64,000 nt of DNA, from the NCBI GenBank assembly GCA_030680355.1, contig JAUXVF010000026.1, positions 62,001 through 126,000 of the forward strand, in the 5' to 3' direction. Shown piece by piece: positions 9,473 to 18,212 of this stretch. Position 1 is the first letter of the stretch, and every line of letters starts with the position of its first letter. This stretch comes from Caulobacter sp. Its GTDB lineage: Bacteria; Pseudomonadota; Alphaproteobacteria; Caulobacterales; Caulobacteraceae. The notes under the pieces are model-generated. The model was given only the letters and a program-made list of their open reading frames with translations. It searched no databases and was not told the origin of the DNA. The translations under genes and the position numbers were made by a program.

Positions 9473-9939
9473 TGACCCAGGTCGGCAAGACCATCGCCGA
9501 GAACCGCCGCGCGCGGTTCGACTACTTCATCGACGATGTCGTCGAGGCCGGCATCATGCTGACTGGCACCGAGGTCAAAAGCCTGCGCGGCGGTCGCGCC
9601 AACATCGCCGAGTCCTACGCGGCGGTGGAGGGCAAGGAGATCGTGCTGATCAACGCCGACATCCCGCCCTACAGCGGCGGCAACCGTTTCAACCACGAGC
9701 CCCGCCGGCATCGAAAGTTGCTGCTGCACCGCAAGCAGATCGACAAACTGGTCGGCGCCGTCCAGCGCGAGGGGCGGACGATCATTCCGCTCAAGCTCTA
9801 CTGGAACGAAAAGGGCCTCGCCAAGCTCGAGATCGGCCTGGCCAAGGGCAAGAAGCTGCACGACAAGCGCGAGACCGCCGCCGACCGCGACTGGCAGCGC
9901 GACAAGGCGCGGCTGATGAAGGGTAATCGGGCGGACTAG
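9472..9939 (+). CDS. smpB: SsrA-binding protein SmpB
   Basis: 155 residues from GTG 9472. It has the SmpB hallmarks [34 protein letters not shown], the [20 protein letters not shown] segment and the basic C-terminal tail ([12 protein letters not shown]) that enters the decoding centre. SmpB carries tmRNA to stalled ribosomes in trans-translation. The one-base overlap with dapA suggests translational coupling. I looked for the tmRNA itself nearby and did not see it. Confidence 0.96.
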   Translation: MTQVGKTIAENRRARFDYFIDDVVEAGIMLTGTEVKSLRGGRANIAESYAAVEGKEIVLINADIPPYSGGNRFNHEPRRHRKLLLHRKQIDKLVGAVQREGRTIIPLKLYWNEKGLAKLEIGLAKGKKLHDKRETAADRDWQRDKARLMKGNRAD

Positions 9940-10069
9940 GCCGCCTGTCGGGCAAGCCTCGACAGCCACGTATTTTGCCTGCCGCGCAATGGGCCGGATG
10001 GGCTATCAAACACAGGATCGCCGACCGCTCGGGTTTGTCGGCCAGGGCGTTGAGGCGGGGATTAAGCGA

Positions 10070-10918
10070 ATGAAGGGCAGTAAAATCGTCGGGGGCATGG
10101 TCGCCGCGGTCGGCTCGGCATTGACCTGGCCGCTGCCGCGCCGCGACCGCGGCAAGGCGCTGGCCTATGCGACCGAGCGCCTGACGCCGGTGTTCGAACA
10201 CCAGACCGCGAAAGGCGTCCTGCGGTTCGCCTGTCCCTCGCGCTCGGCGTTCCGGGGTGTCGATATTGCCCTTCGGACCGAGCCGGAGACGATGCGCTGG
10301 CTGGACACCCATGTTCAGGCGGGCGACTGCCTTTGGGACATCGGGGCCAATGTCGGGGCCTGGTCGCTCTACGCGGCGCGGGTCCGCGAGGCGCAGGTGG
10401 TTTCCTTCGAGCCCAGCGCCCAGAGTTTCGGCGCGCTGTACCGGAACATCCTGCTCAACCGGCTGGACGAGCGGATCAGCGCCTACTGCATCGCCCTGTC
10501 GGACGAGACCGGGGCGGGCACCTTCTATCTGCACAGCGCCGAACCTGGCGGCGCCCTGAATTCCTTTGGCGCTCCGGAAAACCTGCACGGAAACTTCCAG
10601 GCGGAGTTGCGGCAGGCGATGTTCAGTTTCCGGATCGACGACTTCGTCAAACAGCGTGGCGTCACCCCACCCGACCACATCAAGCTCGATGTCGACGGGA
10701 TCGAGGAACTGATCCTCAAGGGCGCGGTCGAGACCCTGCCGAAGGTCAAAAGTCTGATCGTCGAGTGCGAGACCGAACGCCCCGACGCCGACGCCTGGTA
10801 TGAGCGGATCACGGCGACCCTGGGCGCGGCGGGATTCCGGATCCAGGCGGCGTCGCCCTGCGCCGATGGCCGCAATGAGGTGTTTCTCAACAGCCGAGTC
10901 GGCGCGGCCGCGACCTAG
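10070..10918 (+). CDS. FkbM-family methyltransferase
   Basis: 282 residues from ATG 10070, preceded by GAGGCGGGG. The SAM-binding core begins CLWDIGANVGAWSLYAARV and VVSFEPSAQSFGALYRNIL, followed by HIKLDVDGIEELILKGA, a typical FkbM pattern. FkbM enzymes O-methylate sugars, polyketides or other hydroxyl groups; in cell-surface settings they often methylate glycans. No glycan gene is adjacent here, so the substrate is unknown. It stands alone downstream of smpB and ends 3 bp before the convergent uracil-DNA glycosylase gene. Confidence 0.85.
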   Translation: MKGSKIVGGMVAAVGSALTWPLPRRDRGKALAYATERLTPVFEHQTAKGVLRFACPSRSAFRGVDIALRTEPETMRWLDTHVQAGDCLWDIGANVGAWSLYAARVREAQVVSFEPSAQSFGALYRNILLNRLDERISAYCIALSDETGAGTFYLHSAEPGGALNSFGAPENLHGNFQAELRQAMFSFRIDDFVKQRGVTPPDHIKLDVDGIEELILKGAVETLPKVKSLIVECETERPDADAWYERITATLGAAGFRIQAASPCADGRNEVFLNSRVGAAAT

Positions 10919-10921
10919 CGG

Positions 10922-11554
10922 TCACTGTTCGACCAGCGCTCGCGCCCGTCTGAACACGGCCTCGAACATCGCCGGGGTCAGCCGGCCGGTGTTCGTGTTG
11001 AGCCTTGAGCAGTGATAGCTGTTGAGCACCCTGTAGGGACCGGCCTGAAACTCCGAACCGTGCCCGGGAATGCCCAGCGACGCCTTCAGCCCCATGGCCC
11101 GCAGCACGCTGCGCCGGGCCACGTCGCCGAGGGTGACGATGACCTTGAGGTCTTTCAGCTCGGCCAGTTTGGCGGTGAAGAACGGACCGCAGGCCTTCTC
11201 TTCCGAGGTCTCGGGCTTGTTCTGCGGCGGGGCGCAACGCACCACATTGGTGATCATGCAGTCGACCAGCGCCAGATCGTCTTGACCGTTGGGCTCATAG
11301 GTCCCGGTGGCGAACCCGGTCTTGCCCAGGGTCTCATAGAGCAGCCAGCCGGCATGATCGCCGGTGAACGGCCGGCCCGTGCGGTTGGCCCCGGTGCGAC
11401 CGGGGGCGAGGCCGGCGATCAGCAGCCGCGCCTTCGGATCGCCGAACGACGGGGCAGGGCCGTTGAACCAGTCCGGGTTCTGGCGCTGGTTCTCGCGACG
11501 GTACTCGACCAGCCGCGGGCAGAGCGGGCAGTCGCGCGGTGGCTCAGACCTCAT
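10922..11554 (-). CDS. uracil-DNA glycosylase, family 5 (UdgB-like)
   Basis: 210 residues. The catalytic loop GLAPGRTGANRTGRPFTGD is the family-5 signature, and the second motif is in LNSYHCSRLNTNTGRLT. Cysteines in CPLCPRLVEYRREN and NVVRCAPP fit the iron-sulfur cluster seen in thermophilic family-4/5 enzymes. It would remove uracil, and possibly hypoxanthine or other deaminated bases, from DNA. Its start overlaps the 3' end of the NYN-domain gene by 11 bp, so the two form a minus-strand operon. Confidence 0.9.
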   Translation of the reverse strand: MRSEPPRDCPLCPRLVEYRRENQRQNPDWFNGPAPSFGDPKARLLIAGLAPGRTGANRTGRPFTGDHAGWLLYETLGKTGFATGTYEPNGQDDLALVDCMITNVVRCAPPQNKPETSEEKACGPFFTAKLAELKDLKVIVTLGDVARRSVLRAMGLKASLGIPGHGSEFQAGPYRVLNSYHCSRLNTNTGRLTPAMFEAVFRRARALVEQ

Positions 11555-12152
11555 CGTCGGCCTCGACTTCGGCGCGGGTGCGGGCGGGCGGATCCTGCAG
11601 GAAGCGCGGCGTCTGGGGCCGGGCCGGCCGGCCGATGATGTCGCCCAGGTCGGCGAGGTCGACGAAGGCGTCGCACTGACGGCGCAGGTCGTCGCTGATC
11701 ATCGGCGGCTGTGATTTGACGGTGGAGACCACGGTGACCCGGACGCCCTTGCGCTGCACGCTCTCGACCGCTGCCCGCAGGTCGCCGTCGCCCGAGAACA
11801 GCACCAGGTGATCGGCCTTGCCGGCGATCTCCATCATGTCGACGGCGATCTCGACGTCCATGTCGCCACGCCAGCGCTTGCGGCCGCTGGCGTCGGTGTA
11901 TTCCCGGGCAGGTTTGGTGACCACGGCGAAGCCGTTGTAGTCGAGCCAGTCGACCAGCGGCCGGAGCGGGGAAAAGTCATCGCCGCTCTCGGCCAGCGCC
12001 GTGTAGTAATAGGCGCGGATCAGCACGCCGCGCTTGCGGAATTCGTCCAGTAGTTTGCGGTAGTCGAGATCGAAGCCGAGGGCCTTGGCCTGGGAATAGA
12101 AGTTGGCGCCGTCGATAAACAATGCCAATCGGTCGGTTGGATAAAATGTCAT
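11544..12152 (-). CDS. NYN-domain (LabA/DUF88) putative ribonuclease
   Basis: 202 residues. The PIN-like NYN fold is shown by LALFIDGANFYSQAKALG near the N-terminus, the acidic DMDVEIAVDMM in the middle and LVLFSGDGDLRAAVE further on. Those aspartates would bind the catalytic metal. The C-terminus is acidic and proline-rich. NYN proteins are predicted single-strand RNases; many bacterial members have no assigned substrate. It is first in a two-gene unit with the uracil-DNA glycosylase and divergent from folK, sharing a short AT-rich region (12140-12200) that probably holds both promoters. Confidence 0.87.
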   Translation of the reverse strand: MTFYPTDRLALFIDGANFYSQAKALGFDLDYRKLLDEFRKRGVLIRAYYYTALAESGDDFSPLRPLVDWLDYNGFAVVTKPAREYTDASGRKRWRGDMDVEIAVDMMEIAGKADHLVLFSGDGDLRAAVESVQRKGVRVTVVSTVKSQPPMISDDLRRQCDAFVDLADLGDIIGRPARPQTPRFLQDPPARTRAEVEADDEV

Positions 12153-12200
12153 GTTTTCAAATCCTTGAACAAAATAGATCAGTCAAAATCGGACGAATCC

Positions 12201-12683
12201 GTGGTCATCGCCCTCGGCAGCAGCCTAGCGGGAGCCCATGCGTCTCGCGAGGCCCTGCTGGAGGACGCTTTGTCGCGGTTCGACGGCCTGGGGCTGCGCG
12301 TCATCGCGCGGTCGGCCTGGTGGCGCTCCGCCGCCTGGCCCGATCCCTCCGGGCCTGACTACCGCAATGGCGTGGTTCTGGTCGAGACCGGGCTGACGCC
12401 GGCAGAGACCCTCGCAACGCTGCACGGCATCGAGCGCGACTTCGGCCGCCTCAGGGGCGAGGTCAACGCGCCGCGCACCCTCGACCTCGACCTGATCGCG
12501 TTCGGGCGCCGGACCCTGGAGGGGCCCGGTCTCCAGTTGCCGCACCCCCGGGCCCATACGCGGCTGTTCGTCATGGGGCCGCTGGCCCAGATCGCGCCGG
12601 ACTGGCGCCATCCGGTGAGTTGCGAGACGGCGCGGGCCCTGGCCCAGGCTGCGATTGTGGGCGCTGACGCCCGGCAGATCTGA
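12201..12683 (+). CDS. folK: 6-hydroxymethyl-7,8-dihydropterin pyrophosphokinase
   Basis: 160 residues from GTG 12201, which gives the usual opening VVIALGSSLAG. A TTG at 12165 would add 12 residues, but that stretch is AT-rich and looks like promoter. Conserved features are WRSAAWPDPSGPDYRNGVV, LHGIERDFGR and the metal-binding TLDLDLIAFG. The enzyme pyrophosphorylates the pterin in folate synthesis. No other folate gene is adjacent. Its 3' end overlaps an opposing DUF4242-like gene. Confidence 0.93.
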   Translation: MVIALGSSLAGAHASREALLEDALSRFDGLGLRVIARSAWWRSAAWPDPSGPDYRNGVVLVETGLTPAETLATLHGIERDFGRLRGEVNAPRTLDLDLIAFGRRTLEGPGLQLPHPRAHTRLFVMGPLAQIAPDWRHPVSCETARALAQAAIVGADARQI

Positions 12684-12999
12684 GCCGCGGGATCAGCCCT
12701 GCCGGGGGCATCCCTGGCGGCCCGGCGGTGGAGGGGTCGAGCACCCGCAGGACCCTGTCCGCCAGGATGCCTGCGCCGATCCCGGCCTGCTGGCGGAAGG
12801 CCTCGATCACCGCCTCGCTCTCGACCTCGACAAGCCCGGACCGCTTTTGGTCCGCCGTGGCGTAGGTGCAGATCCAGCGCATGGCTCCGCCGGAGGCGTT
12901 GATGCTGTCGAGGGCGATGCGGGCGCGCCAGGCGGCCTGGGCGTCGTCGAGGACGTCAAAGTCGGCGGGCAGGGGTCTTTCCATGCCAACTTTGATCAC
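12571..12999 (-). CDS. DUF4242-like small protein, possibly with a frameshifted C-terminus
   Basis: The first 90 or so residues (VIKVGMERPLPADFDV, then GGAMRWICTYATADQK, then LADRVLRVLDPSTA) match the layout of the DUF4242 family of ferredoxin-like small proteins of unknown function. The chosen start is GTG 12999 with GGAGA in front; ATG 13017 and 12984 are alternatives. After DPSTA the reading frame runs on for about 48 proline/arginine-rich residues into the 3' end of folK, which is atypical. A one-base shift would give a stop just after DPSTA. Whether this is a real extension or a frameshift cannot be settled here. Confidence 0.55.
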   Translation of the reverse strand: MIKVGMERPLPADFDVLDDAQAAWRARIALDSINASGGAMRWICTYATADQKRSGLVEVESEAVIEAFRQQAGIGAGILADRVLRVLDPSTAGPPGMPPAGLIPRLRSAGRQRPQSQPGPGPAPSRNSPDGASPARSGPAAP

Positions 13000-13089
13000 G
13001 CGGCGTCTCTCCGTCATCTTGCGGCGTTGCACAATGGCGCGTGAAACTCTATGTAACCCGGTTCCTAGGACATGCCGAGAGACACCTGA

Positions 13090-13449
13090 ATGGCCCGCGT
13101 CACCGTCGAAGATTGCGTCGAGAAGATCCCCAACCGCTTTGGTCTGGTGCTGTCCGCGTCTCACCGCGCGCGCGCCATCTCGGCCGGTTCGGCCCTCCTC
13201 GTTGATCGCGACAACGACAAGAACCCCGTCGTCGCCCTGCGCGAAATCGCCGACGACGTGGTCGACATCGACGGTCTGCGCGAGAGCCTGATCGCCAGCC
13301 TGCAGCGCGTGGACGAGCGGACCGAAGCCGAGGAAGAGGCCGAGACCGTGGCCCTGCTGTCCGATCCGACCCATATGCAGATGAGCGAGGCCGAACTGAT
13401 CCGCGCCCTGCAAAGCGACCGCGATGGCGGTCAGGAGGAGCGGTACTGA
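13090..13449 (+). CDS. rpoZ: RNA polymerase omega subunit
   Basis: 119 residues beginning [30 protein letters not shown], the standard omega start, with the conserved [11 protein letters not shown] segment. Omega helps assemble RNA polymerase and forms part of the ppGpp site. The acidic C-terminal extension ([13 protein letters not shown]) is usual in alphaproteobacteria. It sits directly upstream of the rel/spoT gene, a conserved pairing; the two may overlap in a CTGA junction (see findings). Confidence 0.96.
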   Translation: MARVTVEDCVEKIPNRFGLVLSASHRARAISAGSALLVDRDNDKNPVVALREIADDVVDIDGLRESLIASLQRVDERTEAEEEAETVALLSDPTHMQMSEAELIRALQSDRDGGQEERY

Positions 13450-13526
13450 GTCCGGACGGCCCAGAACCGCTAGAGACCCTGGAAGCGGCGCCTGTCGCCG
13501 CCCCTTACACAAACACGCCTCCAGAA

Positions 13527-15737
13527 ATGCAGGAAAAGACGTCCCGGGCCGCGGTTCGGGCCGCGGCGCCCAAGTTCCTGCGTCAGTACGAACTCATCGA
13601 GCGGGTGCGGGCCTATGACCCCACCGCCGACGAAGGTCTGCTGAACCGCGCCTATGTCTATGCCGTGCGGATGCATGGCTCCCAGACCCGCGCCTCGGGC
13701 GATCCCTATTTCGCCCACCCCATCGAGGTGGCGGGGATCCTCACGGAATACCGTCTCGACACGGCCTCGATCGTCACCGCCCTGCTGCATGACGTCATCG
13801 AGGACACCCACGCCTCGAGCGCCGACATTACCGACCTGTTCGGGGCGGAGGTCGCCGAGCTGGTCGAGGGCGTAACCAAGCTCTCCAAACTGGAGCTGGC
13901 CACCGAACACGCCCGCCAGGCCGAGAACCTGCGCAAATTCATCCTGGCCATCTCCAAGGACGTGCGCGTCCTGATGGTCAAGCTGGCCGACCGGCTGCAC
14001 AACATGCGCACCCTGGGGTTCATCAAGAGCCCGGCCAAGCGCGAGCGGATCGCCCGCGAAACCCTCGACATCTACGCGCCGCTGGCCCGCAATATCGGCT
14101 GTCACCGGATCTGCACCGAACTTGAGGAACTGGCCTTCGAGCACCTCAATCCGGTCGGCCGCAACGCGATCCAGCGCCGGCTGGAGGCCATGCGCGTCGA
14201 TCAGGGGCGGGCTGTGCAGCAGGTCAGCGGCGAGATCGCCCGCATCCTGGAGGCCGAGAATATCCCCGCCCGGGTGTTCGGACGCGAGAAGCATCCCTTC
14301 TCGATCTGGCGGAAGCTGCAGCGCAAATCGATCGGCTTCTCGCAGATGAGCGACATCTACGCCTTCCGGGTGATCGTCGACAGCGAGGCAGATTGCTACC
14401 GGGCGCTGGGCCTGATTCACCGCCAGTGGCCCTGCGTGCCGGAGCGGTTCAAGGACTTCATCTCCACCCCCAAGCGCAACAATTACCGCTCGCTGCACAC
14501 CACGGTCATCGGCCCCAAGGGCATGCGGGTCGAGATGCAAATTCGGACCGAGGTCATGGACCGGGTGGCCGAGGACGGGGTAGCGGCGCACTGGCGTTAC
14601 AAGAACCAGGCCTATGGCTTCGACCGGGAGGCGATGGAGGCCGAGGGCGGCCGCGACCCGCTCGCCAACCTGCGCCAGCTGGTCCAGATGCTCGAGCACG
14701 GCGGCGACTCCGACGATCTGGTCGAGCACGCCAAGATGGAGTTGTTCCTCGACCAGGTGTTCGTCTTCACGCCCAAGGGCAAGGTGATCTCCCTGCCGCG
14801 GGGCTCGATGCCGCTCGACTTCGCCTATGCCGTCCACACCAACGTCGGCGACACCACCGTCGGGGCCAAGATCAACGGCGAGCTCAAGCCGTTGCGGACC
14901 CTGCTTCAGAACGGCGACGTCGTCGAAATCGTCCGCGGGACCAAGCCAGCGGTGCTGCCCGACTGGCGCTCCCTGGCGGTCACCGGCAAGGCGCGGTCCT
15001 CGGTTCGTCGCCACATCCGCCAGACCGAGAAGGAAGAGTTCCTCCGGGTCGGGGTGGCGGCGATGGACCAGGCCTTCGCGCGGGTGGGCAAGTCCCGCTC
15101 GGGCGTGACCCTGCGGCCGGCGCTGGAGCGGTTCGCCGTGGCCAGCGAGGACGAGCTGTTCGACGCCATCGGCCGTGGCCGCGTGACGCCGGCCGACGTC
15201 CTGGAAGTGCTCTTCCCCGGCATGAAGGACTCCGAGAAGGCGGCGGTCATGGCCCGTCGCCGCATCGAAGACGGCAAGGAAGCGCGCGATTTCGTCATCG
15301 GCGACCGGCTGCGGGCCGGGACCCGGATCATGTTCGCGACCTGCTGCGGACCGGTGCCCGGCGACCGGATCGTCGGCATCGCCCAGGGGCGCGCCATCCA
15401 GGTGCACACCATCGATTGTCCGACCTTGGAGCAGTACGACGACCAGCAGGATCTCTGGCGCGACCTGCACTGGACGCCGGAGGCCGAGCGCAACACGGTC
15501 TCGCGGACCCGGCTGCGCGGCACCATTCGCAACGACCCGGGCGTGCTGGGCGAGGCCTGCACGATCATCGGCGAGGCCGGCGGCAATATCGTCAATCTGA
15601 ACATGAACTATCGCGGCGATGAGCATTTCGACGTCGATTTCGATATCGATGTGAAGGACGCCAAACACGCGACCAACATCGTCGCGGCCCTGCGCGCCAA
15701 TCCCTCGATCGAGAACGTCGACCGCGCCCGCGGCTAG
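13527..15737 (+). CDS. spoT: bifunctional (p)ppGpp synthetase/hydrolase, Rel/SpoT
   Basis: At least 736 residues. In order: HD hydrolase domain with LLHDVIEDT (HDxxED), the synthetase domain with YAFRVIVDS and STPKRNNYRSLHTTV, a TGS domain (VFVFTPKGKVISLPRG), and a C-terminal ACT domain (LRGTIRNDPGVLGEACTII). It makes and degrades the stringent-response alarmone. The ATG at 13527 has no ribosome-binding site. A CTG at 13446, in the same open frame, has a perfect AGGAGG seven bases upstream and overlaps the rpoZ stop, so the true protein may carry 27 more residues. Confidence 0.95.
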   Translation: MQEKTSRAAVRAAAPKFLRQYELIERVRAYDPTADEGLLNRAYVYAVRMHGSQTRASGDPYFAHPIEVAGILTEYRLDTASIVTALLHDVIEDTHASSADITDLFGAEVAELVEGVTKLSKLELATEHARQAENLRKFILAISKDVRVLMVKLADRLHNMRTLGFIKSPAKRERIARETLDIYAPLARNIGCHRICTELEELAFEHLNPVGRNAIQRRLEAMRVDQGRAVQQVSGEIARILEAENIPARVFGREKHPFSIWRKLQRKSIGFSQMSDIYAFRVIVDSEADCYRALGLIHRQWPCVPERFKDFISTPKRNNYRSLHTTVIGPKGMRVEMQIRTEVMDRVAEDGVAAHWRYKNQAYGFDREAMEAEGGRDPLANLRQLVQMLEHGGDSDDLVEHAKMELFLDQVFVFTPKGKVISLPRGSMPLDFAYAVHTNVGDTTVGAKINGELKPLRTLLQNGDVVEIVRGTKPAVLPDWRSLAVTGKARSSVRRHIRQTEKEEFLRVGVAAMDQAFARVGKSRSGVTLRPALERFAVASEDELFDAIGRGRVTPADVLEVLFPGMKDSEKAAVMARRRIEDGKEARDFVIGDRLRAGTRIMFATCCGPVPGDRIVGIAQGRAIQVHTIDCPTLEQYDDQQDLWRDLHWTPEAERNTVSRTRLRGTIRNDPGVLGEACTIIGEAGGNIVNLNMNYRGDEHFDVDFDIDVKDAKHATNIVAALRANPSIENVDRARG

Positions 15738-16162
15738 GGCTGCCTGTTCCAGGTCTTGAGGGCGTCCACCGCCGCCACGGTCGCCGCCGTCAGCGGCGAG
15801 GGCAGGGCGTCGAGCGGAAACCAGCCGCACCCGCCCAGGGCCTGCGGCTCCATGACCGCCGGTTCCCCCACGCTGTCCTCGACCAGATAGACCGGCGCCA
15901 CCCAATGGCCGCCGTCGCCCAGATCGATGGTGTCGGCGACACAGAGCAGCGGCCCGGGCGTGATGATCAGGCCCAGTTCCTCGGCGATCTCGCGGGCGCA
16001 GGTCGCGCGGGTGGTTTCGCCCCAGTCGACCTTGCCGCCCGGAAGACCCCAATGGCCCGCCTCCGGTTGCCGCAGCCGCAGGACCAGCAGCAACGCGCCA
16101 TCCCGCAGGATGGCGGCGCCGCAGCCGACGCGGGGAAGAGGGAGGGGCGAGGGCGATGACAT
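15734..16162 (-). CDS. Nudix hydrolase
   Basis: 142 residues from ATG 16162. The Nudix box is complete: GGKVDWGETTRATCAREIAEELG, fitting Gx5Ex7REUxEExGU across about residues 38-60. Nudix enzymes hydrolyse nucleoside diphosphates linked to another group, often damaged dNTPs or sugar nucleotides; the small size and lack of extra domains leave the substrate open. It lies 17 bp after rnk on the same strand. Its TAG stop forms a palindromic CTAG with the TAG of the convergent rel/spoT gene. Confidence 0.9.
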   Translation of the reverse strand: MSSPSPLPLPRVGCGAAILRDGALLLVLRLRQPEAGHWGLPGGKVDWGETTRATCAREIAEELGLIITPGPLLCVADTIDLGDGGHWVAPVYLVEDSVGEPAVMEPQALGGCGWFPLDALPSPLTAATVAAVDALKTWNRQP

Positions 16163-16179
16163 GCGCCTTCTTGCCCCGA

Positions 16180-16584
16180 TCAGTCCTGGACCTCCAGCAC
16201 CTGGATGCTCCTTCGGTCGCCCGACGGTTCCGTCCAGACGAGAGTCTGTTCTTCGGGCATGCCAATCACGGCCGCGCCGATGGGCGACAGGATTGAAACC
16301 CTGTTCCGGTCGATGTCGGCGTCGCCCGGCATGACCAGCTGGATGGTGCGTTCGCGGCCGGAGACCAGGTCGCGATAGCGGACCGTCGAGCCAAGCCGAA
16401 CGACTCGCGCGGGCAGGTCGTCGTCGGCGCAGATGTGGGCCCGGGCGATCTCTTCGGCGAGCAGCATGGCGCCGGGCCAGGTCGGCGGGATCGACTCGGG
16501 CAGCAGGTCGATCAGCCGCTCCAGGTCGGCGATGGTCAGGAACACGGCGGGGCGGTCGGCGATCGCCGGTTGAATAGTGAGCAT
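16180..16584 (-). CDS. rnk: Rnk-type regulator (GreA/GreB C-terminal domain protein)
   Basis: 134 residues from ATG 16584, preceded by AGAGGA at good spacing. A short N-terminal helical part (FLTIADLERLIDLLPE) is followed by a GreA/B C-terminal domain: RVVRLGSTVRYRD, QLVMPGDADIDRNRVSILSPIGAAVIGM. Rnk binds RNA polymerase near the secondary channel but lacks the long cleavage-promoting coiled coil of GreA. Rnk was named for an effect on nucleoside diphosphate kinase. The 5' leader contains a terminator-like hairpin (16646-16688). Confidence 0.85.
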   Translation of the reverse strand: MLTIQPAIADRPAVFLTIADLERLIDLLPESIPPTWPGAMLLAEEIARAHICADDDLPARVVRLGSTVRYRDLVSGRERTIQLVMPGDADIDRNRVSILSPIGAAVIGMPEEQTLVWTEPSGDRRSIQVLEVQD

Positions 16585-16645
16585 GCGGAAATCCTCTGCC
16601 CGGCAAGCGGGCCTGATCTGTATGGGATTGGTGGGTAGGGCAGGC

Positions 16646-16688
16646 AAAAGCCCCGGATCGACGCAAGGCGTGCGTTCAGACCCGGGGC
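16646..16688 (-). promoter_or_regulatory. terminator-like hairpin in the rnk 5' leader
   Basis: Read on the minus strand this is GCCCCGGGTC ... GATCCGGGGC followed by TTTT, a 10-bp stem with one G-T pair, and an inner ACGCA/TGCGT stem in its loop. It lies about 60 bp before the rnk start, with divergent pyrE upstream, so it does not terminate any annotated gene. It could be an attenuator of rnk or the 3' end of a small RNA transcribed from near 16800. Confidence 0.5.
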
Positions 16689-16833
16689 GCGCGTCCTGTG
16701 ACGAGGCGTCCCGCGTGGTGTGTCCGGCGATGAAAGGTCGTGCGCTCAAACATGACATCAACTTGGGGTGTCGGCGCCGCGAAGTCAAAGCCGAGGGTGA
16801 CGACGCAGGGGGACGCGGCTATCAACGGCTCTC

Positions 16834-17415
16834 ATGACAACCGATGACGTTCTTGACGAGTTCCGCGCCGCCGGCGCCCTGCGCGAGGGCCACTTCGTGC
16901 TCTCCAGCGGGCTGCATAGTCCGGTGTTCCTGCAGAAGAACCTGGTCTTCGCCCAGCCGGACCGCTGTGAGCGCCTGTGCCGGGCCCTGGCCGAGAAGAT
17001 CGTGGCGACGGTCGGTCGGCCCGATGTCTGCATCAGCCCGGCCGTCGGCGGCATCATTCCCGGCTACGAGACGGCGCGGCACCTGGGCGTGCAGTCCTTC
17101 TATGTCGAGCGGGAAGGCGGCGCCTTCAAGCTGCGCCGGGGTTTCCACATCGAGCCGGGCGACCGGGTGGTGATGGTCGAGGACATCGTCACCACGGGCC
17201 TGTCGTCCCGGGAATGTATCGCCGCCATCACCGCCGCCGGCGGTCAGGTCATCGCCGCCGCCTGTATTGTTGACCGGTCAGGCGGCAAGGCCGATGTCGG
17301 CGCACCGCTCGTCGCTCTGGCGACGCTGGACGTGCCGGCCTATCCCGCCGACGCCCTGCCGCCGGAACTTGCGGCCCTTCCGGTTGAGGATCCGGGTAGC
17401 CGAAGACTGCGCTGA
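16834..17415 (+). CDS. pyrE: orotate phosphoribosyltransferase
   Basis: 193 residues. The PRPP-binding motif [16 protein letters not shown] (about residues 110-125) and [17 protein letters not shown] are diagnostic. The enzyme converts orotate and PRPP to OMP in pyrimidine synthesis. It is the first gene of a plus-strand run (pyrE, pdxJ, acpS, lepB, rnc, era); pdxJ follows after 35 bp. The promoter must lie in the divergent interval shared with rnk. Confidence 0.95.
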   Translation: MTTDDVLDEFRAAGALREGHFVLSSGLHSPVFLQKNLVFAQPDRCERLCRALAEKIVATVGRPDVCISPAVGGIIPGYETARHLGVQSFYVEREGGAFKLRRGFHIEPGDRVVMVEDIVTTGLSSRECIAAITAAGGQVIAAACIVDRSGGKADVGAPLVALATLDVPAYPADALPPELAALPVEDPGSRRLR

Positions 17416-17450
17416 CCCCTATCTGTAGGGCGAAGAAACGGGGATCGGGG

Positions 17451-18212
17451 ATGCACCGCTTACGTCTGGGCGTGAACATCGACCATGTGGCGACCATCCG
17501 GAACGCCCGGGGCGCGACCTATCCGGAGCCGCTGAGAGCGGCTGAACTGGCGCTGGCGGCCGGCGCCGACGGCATCACCGCCCATCTGCGCGAAGACCGC
17601 CGCCATATTTCCGATCACGACATCGACGAGCTGTCCGAGCTCTGCAGGCGGCGCGGCAAGCCGCTGAACTTCGAGATGGCCGTCACCGACGAGATGCTGG
17701 GCATCGCCCTGCGCCGCCGGCCCCATGCGGCGTGCCTGGTTCCCGAGCGTCGGGAAGAGGTGACCACCGAGGGCGGCCTGAATGTCGTCGCCGGCCACAA
17801 CCACATCGCCCCGGCCGTTCAGCGGCTGCGGGCGGCGGGATCGCGGGTGTCGCTGTTCATCGAGGCCGACCCCGCCCAGATCGCCTGTTCGGCCGATATC
17901 GGCGCCCAGGTGGTCGAACTGCATACCGGCGCCTATTGCGACGCGGCGCGGGCCGGGGAGACCGATCGGGCCGAGGCGATCCTCGATCGGCTGCGCGTCG
18001 GCGCCGCCCAGGCCGCCGCCCTGGGTCTGGAAGTCCACGCCGGTCACGGCATCGACTTCGCCACCGTCCGGCCGGTGGCGACGATACCCGAGCTGACCGA
18101 GCTCAATATCGGCCACTTCCTGATCGGCGAGGCCATCTTCACCGGCCTGGCCGTGGCCATTCAGCGGATGCGGGCGCTGATGGACGCCGCCAGAGCGGAA
18201 GTCGCGGCGTGA
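17451..18212 (+). CDS. pdxJ: pyridoxine 5'-phosphate synthase
   Basis: 253 residues, normal PdxJ length. The opening [19 protein letters not shown] and [14 protein letters not shown] are conserved active-site stretches, as are FEMAVTDEM and VHAGHGIDF. The enzyme joins 1-deoxyxylulose 5-phosphate to 3-amino-2-oxopropyl phosphate, the last ring-forming step of vitamin B6 synthesis. It overlaps acpS in a GTGA junction, the same pdxJ-acpS pairing seen in many proteobacteria. Confidence 0.97.
   Translation: MHRLRLGVNIDHVATIRNARGATYPEPLRAAELALAAGADGITAHLREDRRHISDHDIDELSELCRRRGKPLNFEMAVTDEMLGIALRRRPHAACLVPERREEVTTEGGLNVVAGHNHIAPAVQRLRAAGSRVSLFIEADPAQIACSADIGAQVVELHTGAYCDAARAGETDRAEAILDRLRVGAAQAAALGLEVHAGHGIDFATVRPVATIPELTELNIGHFLIGEAIFTGLAVAIQRMRALMDAARAEVAA

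Noticed and set aside
9939..10070. tmRNA gene next to smpB
   Set aside because: No tRNA-like ends or tag-coding sequence were found in the interval.
16672..16749. A 25-codon histidine-containing ORF ending at the rnk leader hairpin, like an amino-acid attenuator peptide
   Set aside because: No ribosome-binding site, only three scattered histidines and no histidine gene downstream.
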